Assembly: GCA_964525945.1 (NCBI GenBank)
Contig: CAZGKX010000082.1
Span: forward strand, 1 to 8,568
Reading direction: 5' to 3'
DNA length: 8,568 nucleotides
Source of the DNA: CAZGKX01 sp964525945
Lineage (GTDB): Bacteria; Pseudomonadota; Gammaproteobacteria; Legionellales; Legionellaceae
Positions 1 through 6,319 of this stretch are shown in pieces. Below the pieces are notes generated by a model. It did not search any database, was not told where the DNA came from, and saw only the letters and a program-made list of their open reading frames with translations. The position numbers and the translations under genes were made by a program. Numbering within the stretch: the first letter of the stretch is position 1; each line of letters starts with the position of its first letter.

Positions 1-58
1 TAAAAATTTCAGTGTAACTCTTATTTTTTCCTTCACTATAATCTCCAACCAAATCTTC
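1..58 (-). other. Out-of-frame continuation of the NUDT9-like gene, running off the window edge
   Basis: If the minus-strand T5 run (plus 59-63) is read as T4, the upstream frame continues as ...CFRITFEDLVGDYSEGK and then NKSYTEIF, with no stop before position 1. The join is smooth. The lysine- and glutamate-rich stretch after the EELLEE core corresponds in placement to the helical segment that follows REFGEEAL in human NUDT9. This frame is also open upstream of the run, back to a TGA near 135, so the exact point of the shift cannot be fixed from the sequence. The rest of the gene lies outside the window. Confidence 0.5.
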
Positions 59-587
59 AAAAAGTAATTCTAAAACATTCTTCCAAAAGTTCTTCAATGC
101 ATCGGACCATGACATTATCCGGCATCATTCCACCCGGCAATGCGCGCACGCCACTGCCATCGTTGCGAATAATCGCCAAAACACGTAAAGGATCGGTAGG
201 GCTTGTAATAAATAAGGTGGGATCAACGGCGGAATTACGGCCATATCTACCCAACACTTTAAATCCATCGGGATGTGCGGTGTCGTTCAATGTTACAGTG
301 GACGGGTTAAAATCTCGTGAAGAACTGTACCAGGGTTTTGAGCCCAGTTGTTCATCTAAAAATCCATTGACATGGATCAATGTGGTATGGCTTGCAGGCA
401 ATTGAATGGTGAGCAATCCCTTTTTAACACTCCACGTGGGCTCCACTTTTTCAATGTGTTTTAAGTCAAAGATAAATGCTTGATAACCCTTTTCTTCACG
501 TGCAGCGGTAAGCTTATCCAAGGCAATTTGACGTGCCTTTGTTGCTAAATTTGCTATGTGATCAATGATTTCGTTTTTATTTAGCAT
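57..587 (-). CDS. NUDT9/TRPM2-type Nudix hydrolase (putative ADP-ribose pyrophosphatase), 3' end frameshifted
   Basis: The 176-residue frame resembles the catalytic region of NUDT9-type ADP-ribose pyrophosphatases, which split ADP-ribose into AMP and ribose 5-phosphate. Visible hallmarks are GRYGRNSAVDP (113-123), matching the GRWGPNHAADP segment of human NUDT9, then a strand VLAIIR (136-141) and ALPGGM (149-154). A degenerate Nudix box follows, ending in EELLEE (165-170). It keeps the E-L-L-E-E core, but the usual Arg is Glu and the loop after GG looks about two residues short. The start is supported by GGAG five bases upstream of ATG and by a promoter candidate at 623-651. The reading frame stops just after the Nudix box, whereas the family continues well beyond it. 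Removing one base from the A5 run at 59-63 would join it to an open frame reaching the window edge. It is therefore a pseudogene, a sequencing error or a slippage-expressed gene. Family call fairly sure; activity unknown. Confidence 0.72.
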   Translation of the reverse strand: MLNKNEIIDHIANLATKARQIALDKLTAAREEKGYQAFIFDLKHIEKVEPTWSVKKGLLTIQLPASHTTLIHVNGFLDEQLGSKPWYSSSRDFNPSTVTLNDTAHPDGFKVLGRYGRNSAVDPTLFITSPTDPLRVLAIIRNDGSGVRALPGGMMPDNVMVRCIEELLEECFRITF

Positions 588-622
588 ACCATCTCCGATT
601 AATTACAGATCAAATTGTACAT

Positions 623-651
623 AGTGTACTCTGTTCGATGGGGTGATGCAA
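623..651 (-). promoter_or_regulatory. Candidate sigma-70 promoter for the NUDT9-like gene
   Basis: On the minus strand, TTGCAT (646-651) and TACACT (623-628) are separated by 17 bases, four of six matches to each consensus hexamer. The site lies in the 75-base gap between the rodA stop and the ATG at 587, about 35 bases upstream of the start. This suggests the gene has its own promoter instead of depending only on read-through from rodA. There is no clear rodA terminator hairpin in the gap, so read-through is also possible. Confidence 0.4.
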
Positions 652-662
652 GGTTGTGATTG

Positions 663-1781
663 CTAATTGATTTTATTAAATAAAATGCGATGTGAACCAA
701 TGGACATTAGAATTCCAAAACTCGCTAAAAAAGTGACCATTGCTGAGCCGCCGTAACTGACCAGCGGAAGAGGAATTCCAACCACGGGCAAAATACCCAT
801 CACCATGCCAATGTTTACAAATGCGGATAGAAAAAATGTCATTCCCAAACTCGCTGCCACCAGACGTGTGAATGAAGTTTGTGCGTTTTTAGCAATATGT
901 AAACTACGAAGCGCGATAAGCACAATCACAATGATCAAAGCTATACCGCCAACAAAACCAAATTCTTCGCCATTGACTGCAAATATAAAATCAGTCGCAT
1001 GTTCTGGTAAAAAATTTAAGTGGGATTGACTTCCAAACAACCAACCTTTACCAAAGGCACCGCCTGAACCGATTGCAATTTTTGATTGAATGATATGGTA
1101 ACCTGTACCAAGAGGATCTTGCTCTGGATTCAGCAGCGTAATAATGCGTTGTTTTTGATAATCATGCATGACATGCCAAAGCAACGGTGCAACCAACCCT
1201 ATGCCCGCCATCATAAATAAAATGATTCTCATTTGGATGCCTGCTAAAAAAATAACACAAACCCCCGGAGCAATCACCATGATGGCAGTCCCAAGATCAG
1301 GTTGTTTGGCGATTAATATTGCCGGCACAAAAATTATAATCGCAGTGTACAACAACGTCTTAAAATCAATGGGCAATGTTTTTCTATCGACATACCAAGC
1401 CGCCATCATAGGAACTGCCAATTTCATTATTTCCGACGGTTGAAAACGAAAAAAACCCAAATCAAGCCAGCGCTGAGCGCCTTTTCCTATTTTACCCATC
1501 AACATCACTGCAAACAGCAAGGCCAGCCCTATACCATAGATCCATGGTGTCCAAATTTTGTACTTATGAGGTGGGATAAAAGAAAAGACGATCATGATGG
1601 AAAATGCTAAAACCAAACGCATGGATTGGCGAAAAATCATGCTCATATTTTGATTGGACGCGCTATAAAGAATAATCAGGCCAAATGAAATCAGCAGCAG
1701 CAATAAACCAAACAAGGGCAAATCAATGTGCAATGATTTACTGGTAAATCGATAAACAGGGCGAGCGTTACTCATTTTCAT
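663..1781 (-). CDS. rodA: RodA, SEDS-family peptidoglycan glycosyltransferase of the elongasome
   Basis: RodA polymerises lipid II into glycan strands during lateral wall growth, in an inner-membrane complex with PBP2. The 372-residue length is typical (E. coli about 370). Many hydrophobic segments start at residues 20-42. SEDS landmarks are FQPSEIMK (113-120), KQPDLGTA (159-166), the periplasmic LPEHATDFIFAVNGEEFG segment (258-275) and GIPLPLVSYGGS (335-346). D264 in TDFIF corresponds to the catalytic Asp (D262 in E. coli). The start ATG shares the sequence ATGA with the mrdA stop codon, a four-base overlap. No Shine-Dalgarno site precedes it, so translation is probably coupled to mrdA. A second ATG two codons later is possible. 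It is the last gene of the rsfS-rlmH-mrdA-rodA run; mltB or dacA, which often follow in relatives, are absent here. Confidence 0.96.
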   Translation of the reverse strand: MKMSNARPVYRFTSKSLHIDLPLFGLLLLLISFGLIILYSASNQNMSMIFRQSMRLVLAFSIMIVFSFIPPHKYKIWTPWIYGIGLALLFAVMLMGKIGKGAQRWLDLGFFRFQPSEIMKLAVPMMAAWYVDRKTLPIDFKTLLYTAIIIFVPAILIAKQPDLGTAIMVIAPGVCVIFLAGIQMRIILFMMAGIGLVAPLLWHVMHDYQKQRIITLLNPEQDPLGTGYHIIQSKIAIGSGGAFGKGWLFGSQSHLNFLPEHATDFIFAVNGEEFGFVGGIALIIVIVLIALRSLHIAKNAQTSFTRLVAASLGMTFFLSAFVNIGMVMGILPVVGIPLPLVSYGGSAMVTFLASFGILMSIGSHRILFNKIN

Positions 1782-3637
1782 AATTTGTCTTTGTTGTCTG
1801 TAAGTTTAAAATAAGCATCCATTACACTTCGAGCTACAAAAGATGCGGTGGTATCATGTTCCACTAAAACAGCGATTGCAATTTCTGGATTTTCAACGGG
1901 TGCAAAAGCAACAAACAAGGAGTGATCGCGTAACGCTGCCGGAATATTTTGATACTGCTTTTTTTCGTCTTGGCTTAAACTAAACACTTGTGCCGTGCCT
2001 GTTTTTGCGGCCACGCTATAGGACGCATTTCGTCCAAACCGATAGCCGGTGCCTTCGTTGTTCGTGATAACAGCGTGCATAGCTTCAGTCACAATCGACC
2101 AGTTTTCAGTGTTTTTTAATCGAATAGGGTATTCTTCAATCACTTTATTGGGGTGTGTATCGCCATGGTCAGGGATCGATTTGCTCAACAAATGAGGTCT
2201 AAATCTACGACCATGTTGGCTCAAACAGGCGGTGGCATTCGCTAATTGCAAAGGTGATGCTAACATGAAACCTTGGCCGATAGAGGTGATCAATGTGTCC
2301 CCGGGATACCATGGTAAGCCTTTGCTTTGGCGCTTCCAATGAGGGCTTGGGACTAAACCAGGTGCTTCTTCACTCAGATCAACATGGGTCAATTGGCCAA
2401 ATCCAAATTGGACCAACATGTCTTCAATGGCCGATATTCCCATTTTATTACCCAATTGGTAAAAAAATGTATCGCACGACACCGTGATGGCACGTTGAAC
2501 ATTGATGATGCCATGGCCTGTGTGTTTCCAGTCCCGATAGGAATGCTTGACGCCAGGTAATTTATACCAACCTGGATCATAAATTTTCGTGTTAATCGTG
2601 GTAAACCCTTTTTCCAATCCAGCGATGGCGATAAAAGGTTTTATGGTTGATGCTGGCGGGTATAACCCACGAACCGCGCGATTATATAACGGTCTGTCTT
2701 GTTCGTTGGATAATAATTGGTAATCTTTATTGCTGATACCATTCACGAACAAGTTTGGATCAAAGGTTGGGGAGCTTGCCATGGCTAATATATCACCATT
2801 TTTGACATTCATCACCACCACCGCACCCCGTTTCTCTCGCAAGGCATCATATGCGGTTTGCTGCAACCGTGAATCTATCGTTAAATACAATTTTTCACCG
2901 GAAATGGGTGCTTGCTTGCTGATAATTCGTAAAATTCTGCCACTGACATCCGTTTCTACTTGTTGGTAACCAACTTTGCCGTGCAACAACCCTTCATAAT
3001 ATTTTTCTATGCCGGCTTTGCCGATAAAATTTGTTGCTCGGTAGTTAATGCTGTCTGTTTGTTGCAGTTCTTGCAAGTTGATCCGGCCGACATAGCCTAC
3101 CAAATGGGCCGCAATTTCACCTTGCGGGTAATAGCGCATGAGGCGTGCTTTAATGCTCACGCCTGGAAATTGGTATTGATTACTGGCAAAAATAGCCACT
3201 TCTTCTTGGCTAAGCTTTAATTTAAATGGGAGCGGTACATAAGCACGGTTTTGGTGCCGTTCTCGTTTAAAATTTTCGATATCATCGTCGGTGATGGAAG
3301 GCAATAGCTGTTGCAAATTGAGCAGTGTGGTGTTTAGATTTTTTACACGCTCAGGTACGATTTCAAGAACATACACGGGCATGTTTTCAGCCAACACCAC
3401 GCCATTCCTATCAAGGATGATCCCACGAGGAGGAGCAATGGGGATAATGCTCATTTGATTTTTCAAGGACAGGGTCGCGTAACGTTTAAATTGAGAAAAC
3501 TGCAAATAAGCCAAGCGTAAAATGAGGGTAAGCGAGCAAACAATCAACAATGCAACCAATAAACTTAAGCGAAAATGGTACATTTTAGGCGCCAGCAGTT
3601 TATTGTTGAGTGTTTTTCTATACGTTGTTTTTCTCAT
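1778..3637 (-). CDS. mrdA: Penicillin-binding protein 2, elongasome D,D-transpeptidase
   Basis: This class B PBP cross-links the glycan strands made by RodA and is the usual target of mecillinam. At 619 residues it is near the E. coli length (633). It has a short basic cytoplasmic N-terminus, one membrane anchor (about 22-46), a pedestal domain including PPRGIILDRNG (69-79), and the transpeptidase domain from about 265. Catalytic motifs are STIK (330-333, nucleophile S330), S-C-D (387-389, the S-x-D form of the SxN motif) and KTGT (545-548). YPGDTLITSIGQGF (444-457) is also characteristic. The start codon overlaps the rlmH stop as ATGA, and the stop overlaps the rodA start the same way, so the three genes are probably translationally coupled. 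No frameshift or missing catalytic residue is seen. Confidence 0.97.
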   Translation of the reverse strand: MRKTTYRKTLNNKLLAPKMYHFRLSLLVALLIVCSLTLILRLAYLQFSQFKRYATLSLKNQMSIIPIAPPRGIILDRNGVVLAENMPVYVLEIVPERVKNLNTTLLNLQQLLPSITDDDIENFKRERHQNRAYVPLPFKLKLSQEEVAIFASNQYQFPGVSIKARLMRYYPQGEIAAHLVGYVGRINLQELQQTDSINYRATNFIGKAGIEKYYEGLLHGKVGYQQVETDVSGRILRIISKQAPISGEKLYLTIDSRLQQTAYDALREKRGAVVVMNVKNGDILAMASSPTFDPNLFVNGISNKDYQLLSNEQDRPLYNRAVRGLYPPASTIKPFIAIAGLEKGFTTINTKIYDPGWYKLPGVKHSYRDWKHTGHGIINVQRAITVSCDTFFYQLGNKMGISAIEDMLVQFGFGQLTHVDLSEEAPGLVPSPHWKRQSKGLPWYPGDTLITSIGQGFMLASPLQLANATACLSQHGRRFRPHLLSKSIPDHGDTHPNKVIEEYPIRLKNTENWSIVTEAMHAVITNNEGTGYRFGRNASYSVAAKTGTAQVFSLSQDEKKQYQNIPAALRDHSLFVAFAPVENPEIAIAVLVEHDTTASFVARSVMDAYFKLTDNKDKL

Positions 3638-4104
3638 TTATGGTAGGGATGATTGTTTGCAATAGACCACGCTCGATACAGTGCTTCCAAAAGCACAATG
3701 CGCGCCAACGTATGAGGTAAAGTAAGCATGGACAATGACCATCGTTCATCACTGCGTGCAACCAATGCCGGAGACAATCCCTCAGGGCCTCCAATTAAAA
3801 AGGTCAAATGGCTGCTTATTTGTTGTAAATGTTCAAGTTTTAAGGAAAGTTGTTGACTTGCATATGCCTTGCCTGTGATATCGAGTGCAATAAGCCGAGC
3901 TCCTTGGGGAATCGCTTCACTCATCAACAGCATCTCTTTATCCATTATCCGCGCTAAATCACTGGATTTTCCCCTGCGCAACAAAGGAATTTCAACCAAT
4001 GACAGGGTGACATGTTCTTGCAAGCGTTTAGAATATTCTTTAATACCGAGGTCCACCCAAGTGGGTACTTTATTACCTAAGGTTATAATGGTAACTTTTA
4101 ACAT
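3634..4104 (-). CDS. rlmH: RlmH, 23S rRNA (pseudouridine1915-N3)-methyltransferase
   Basis: RlmH is a small SPOUT-class enzyme that uses S-adenosylmethionine to methylate pseudouridine 1915 in helix 69 of 23S rRNA, acting on assembled 70S ribosomes as a dimer. The 156-residue protein matches the E. coli enzyme (155) across its length. Landmarks are the N-terminal ITLGNKVPTWV (7-17), RRGK (43-46), LDITGK (74-79), the cofactor-loop motif IGGPEGLSP (104-112), and SLSMLTLPH (123-131). The tail YRAWSIANNHPYHK (143-156) carries the conserved C-terminus that contacts rRNA. The start lies 34 bases after the rsfS stop, and no strong Shine-Dalgarno site is visible. The stop overlaps the mrdA start by four bases. 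Confidence 0.97.
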   Translation of the reverse strand: MLKVTIITLGNKVPTWVDLGIKEYSKRLQEHVTLSLVEIPLLRRGKSSDLARIMDKEMLLMSEAIPQGARLIALDITGKAYASQQLSLKLEHLQQISSHLTFLIGGPEGLSPALVARSDERWSLSMLTLPHTLARIVLLEALYRAWSIANNHPYHK

Positions 4105-4138
4105 GGGTTAGCCGTAATTCAAATGTTCAAATGGCTTT

Positions 4139-4474
4139 TTAATGGCTATCTTGCCACAATGCTTCTAAATTATAAAAGGCTCGACAGTCTGGTTGCATGA
4201 CGTGAACAATGCAATCTCCGAAATCGATAAGTGCCCACTCGCTGCCATCTAGGCCGCTGTGATGCAACGCAGGTAGGTCAGCTGTTTTCATTCCAACCAT
4301 AATTTGCTCTGCAATGGCTTTGACATGGCGGGTAGAACGGCCACTGCAAACGATCATAAAATCAGTGATGGTGGTTTGTTTACGAACATCGATGATCGTA
4401 ATGTCCAACGCGTGAGCATCATCCAATAATTTATTTAATACATCAAGAAATGGGGGTTGATCTTTGTATGGCAT
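4139..4474 (-). CDS. rsfS: RsfS, ribosomal silencing factor
   Basis: RsfS (YbeB/Iojap family) binds ribosomal protein uL14 and blocks joining of the 50S and 30S subunits, lowering translation during starvation. The 111-residue form starting MPYKDQPP aligns with the E. coli protein (105). Landmarks are ITDFMIVCSGRSTRHVKAIA (from about residue 35), GSEWALIDFGDCIVHVMQ (from about residue 77), and the closing LEALW. A longer in-frame start at 4528 would add 18 residues, but that ATG lies within the -35 region of a good promoter (4504-4532), and the extra residues are not family-like. The shorter start is therefore preferred, though it lacks a clear Shine-Dalgarno site. It is first in the rsfS-rlmH-mrdA-rodA transcription unit. 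Confidence 0.94.
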   Translation of the reverse strand: MPYKDQPPFLDVLNKLLDDAHALDITIIDVRKQTTITDFMIVCSGRSTRHVKAIAEQIMVGMKTADLPALHHSGLDGSEWALIDFGDCIVHVMQPDCRAFYNLEALWQDSH

Positions 4475-4503
4475 CGAAATAACTAGGTATTTGTAAAGGA
4501 CGC

Positions 4504-4532
4504 AGTATATCAGGTAATACAGACGCATACAA
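4504..4532 (-). promoter_or_regulatory. Candidate sigma-70 promoter of rsfS-rlmH-mrdA-rodA
   Basis: On the minus strand, TTGTAT (4527-4532) and TATACT (4504-4509) stand 17 bases apart, with four and five of six consensus matches. Transcription would begin near 4497, leaving a leader of about 20 bases before the rsfS ATG at 4474. The site lies in the gap after the 539-residue gene's stop (4558) and gives the downstream genes their own start point. It also argues against the upstream ATG at 4528. Confidence 0.6.
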
Positions 4533-4557
4533 TTTGAATCATGTCTTTACTGTGATG

Positions 4558-6177
4558 TTAATGCGTTAAGGGTCTATACAATGTGCGCTTCAACACCAAG
4601 GCTTCTTTCGATTTAACCATTTTTTTCGAAATTGCATTTTGCGCTGCATGGATGGTAATGGTTGGAAAAAAGCGATCATTTTTATAGCGTAATGGTTGAT
4701 TAGCCTTTTTAGACAAGGGTTGATGTGAATCTTGCTTAATTTTATCGTGGTTTGTTTGAGCAGGGCGTGTAAATAAATGATTATTTTGTTCAACAATCAC
4801 TGCTAATAAAATCAATTCGCGAATGAGTTTTTGCTGATGAGAGGCATCCAAACCATTATAAAATGCAGAAAGTGATTTTAGATTTTTTGACGTCGTCATC
4901 GGAACATCTGGGCGGATCAGCGGCTGGAATGAGCCGCTTGTCGCTGTGGATGCAGAGCGCGGCGAAAATCCCATCGAAACCAATTTATTGGCTGCAAAAA
5001 CAAGGCTGCCAATTTGCGTTGAGCGCAATGATTCTTCATTTGCTATTTGGACAAAAAATAAACTATCAAGATGCACTGTATTTTTTTGTTGGCACTCTCG
5101 CATAAACCATTGGCTGAATTTTTTATCGTGCAGCATGAGGGGTAATTGTTTCTTGCACGTGTTAAGAAACGCAGAAAAATTTGGGTTTTGCTGCGCATGA
5201 GCCGTTACACAAGGAGCGAGTGCCATTAAAAATGCTTCTTTATTATTGTTTTCTTCAGCATCGCGTTTACCAAAATAGTGGTGAAACTCAGGTGTCGAAA
5301 AAAAACGCTCGAGAATTAGTGGTTCTTGAACATAGCGCTTTAAATTCATCAATAAGGCGATTTTGGAGTTTTGTTGTAAATTAACAACATCATAAAAAGC
5401 AATTGGGTTTTTAATACAAACATTCATGGCGATCATGATGGCATTGATATCAGCCAATAGGCGTGCATTTGATTCATGGGTAACGGGTAAGTTGGCTTGA
5501 ACAGCCAATTCCTCAAAAATGAAAAATAACTCTGATAAGCCCATGGTTCGTACGGGGCTTTCAATCAACGTAGAACCTAGGGTAATAATCCGATCAATTA
5601 AAAAATCGAGCAGCAAAGCCAGCGGTGAATTGGGCGGGATTTGCAGTGCCTGATTCAACCAGGCCAGCGTTTTTTCTGGGTTGTTGTGATCTTTTTTGTT
5701 ATAAGCAATGATGGCGCTAATAAGGGCTTTTAAAAAATTGTTTTTTGGTATTTCGGTGGTTAATAAATTAAGGCTGGATATAACGTGCAGAGCTTGTTCA
5801 ATGGCAAGCAAAGAACGATTGCTGTCTACATCACTATGAAGAAAACGCGTGATCTTTTCCAATGTTAAAATTTCTTTGGTTTCCAGGTATTTATCAATGG
5901 AAGCCAGGATGCTAGCAGGCAACGCCATTTGTTTGTAAAGTAATTGGATCGCGGTATCCACATGATCCGCCGTAATTTTTATTTTTAGTTGCAGGGTGTT
6001 GCGTTTTAATTTGATTAAAAGTTTATCAAGCGCCGTTGGGTTTTTGATGCCAACCAAATAAAGAAAATTTAACGATTGTTCACTGATTTTCTCAGTAAAA
6101 TATTCGGCAAGCTGATCAAGCTTTTCGAGCGCCGTTTTATTTAATGCAGTAGCTGTTCGTGAAGCCGAAGGACCCAT
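4558..6177 (-). CDS. Unrecognised 539-residue, mostly helical protein
   Basis: I do not recognise this protein. The composition suggests long amphipathic helices almost throughout, with no signal peptide or obvious membrane segment, so it is probably soluble. Residues 150-190 (AIIAYNKK..., then LAWLNQALQIPPNSPLA) look like one tetratricopeptide-type helix pair, a weak resemblance. Residues 401-430 are low in helix-formers and rich in Ser, Thr and Pro (SPRSASTATSGSFQP), a likely linker. Residues 465-539 form a basic, polar tail ending in LKRTLYRPLTH, probably disordered. The start has GGTGG about seven bases upstream. It is transcribed with the same strand as rsfS, in the place where nadD or holA often lies in relatives. 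A lineage-specific protein or a secreted (Dot/Icm-type) effector is possible, but nothing seen proves it. Confidence 0.85.
   Translation of the reverse strand: MGPSASRTATALNKTALEKLDQLAEYFTEKISEQSLNFLYLVGIKNPTALDKLLIKLKRNTLQLKIKITADHVDTAIQLLYKQMALPASILASIDKYLETKEILTLEKITRFLHSDVDSNRSLLAIEQALHVISSLNLLTTEIPKNNFLKALISAIIAYNKKDHNNPEKTLAWLNQALQIPPNSPLALLLDFLIDRIITLGSTLIESPVRTMGLSELFFIFEELAVQANLPVTHESNARLLADINAIMIAMNVCIKNPIAFYDVVNLQQNSKIALLMNLKRYVQEPLILERFFSTPEFHHYFGKRDAEENNNKEAFLMALAPCVTAHAQQNPNFSAFLNTCKKQLPLMLHDKKFSQWFMRECQQKNTVHLDSLFFVQIANEESLRSTQIGSLVFAANKLVSMGFSPRSASTATSGSFQPLIRPDVPMTTSKNLKSLSAFYNGLDASHQQKLIRELILLAVIVEQNNHLFTRPAQTNHDKIKQDSHQPLSKKANQPLRYKNDRFFPTITIHAAQNAISKKMVKSKEALVLKRTLYRPLTH
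4919..4938. repeat. Perfect 7-bp inverted repeat inside the 539-residue gene
   Basis: AGCGGCT (4919-4925) and AGCCGCT (4932-4938) are exact reverse complements around a six-base loop. The stem is GC-rich in an AT-rich gene and falls in codons for the Ser/Thr-rich linker. On neither strand is it followed by a T run, so it is not an intrinsic terminator. It could be a chance effect of codon use in the linker. Confidence 0.4.
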
Positions 6178-6202
6178 TTATTCCACCCATTTACGCAGTA
6201 AA

Positions 6203-6217
6203 TTAACTAACAGTTAA
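6203..6217. promoter_or_regulatory. TTAACT-N3-AGTTAA dyad upstream of the 539-residue gene
   Basis: A perfect 6-bp inverted repeat with a three-base spacer lies 26 bases upstream of the ATG at 6177. It is placed where an operator could overlap the promoter or early leader. A TTGACT hexamer (minus strand, about 6241-6246) lies further upstream but lacks a good -10 at normal spacing. Another -10-like TATAAA (6272-6277) has no good -35. In AT-rich DNA a short dyad of this kind arises easily by chance. The rest of the gap between 6178 and 6319 shows no gene and no clear terminator. Confidence 0.25.
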
Positions 6218-6319
6218 CAACTAGTAGTGGATTAGGATTTAGTCAAGAAAAAAAGGAAAATTTTGCATTGTTTTATAGTCCTTAGCGGGATCTCCAGACA
6301 GCAACAACACCACCTTTTT

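Noticed and set aside
1..134. Separate small minus-strand gene starting MSWSDALKNF in the shifted frame
   Set aside because: It overlaps the Nudix box of the NUDT9-like frame; a single frameshift at the A5 run explains the two frames more simply.
97..405. Plus-strand open frame of 102 codons
   Set aside because: It lies antisense within the NUDT9-like gene, whose minus-strand translation carries recognisable family motifs; the plus translation has none.
4475..4528. N-terminal extension of RsfS from the ATG at 4528
   Set aside because: The start would overlap the -35 of a good promoter, so it would not be in the transcript, and the added residues do not resemble RsfS.
4863..5105. Plus-strand open frame of 80 codons beginning MQKVILDF
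   Set aside because: It is antisense inside the 539-codon frame, has no ribosome site or family resemblance, and overlaps another plus-strand shadow frame.
6261..6319. Possible intrinsic terminator after the peptide transporter gene
   Set aside because: A T-rich run exists on the minus strand, but no stable stem precedes it; only three-base pairings were found.
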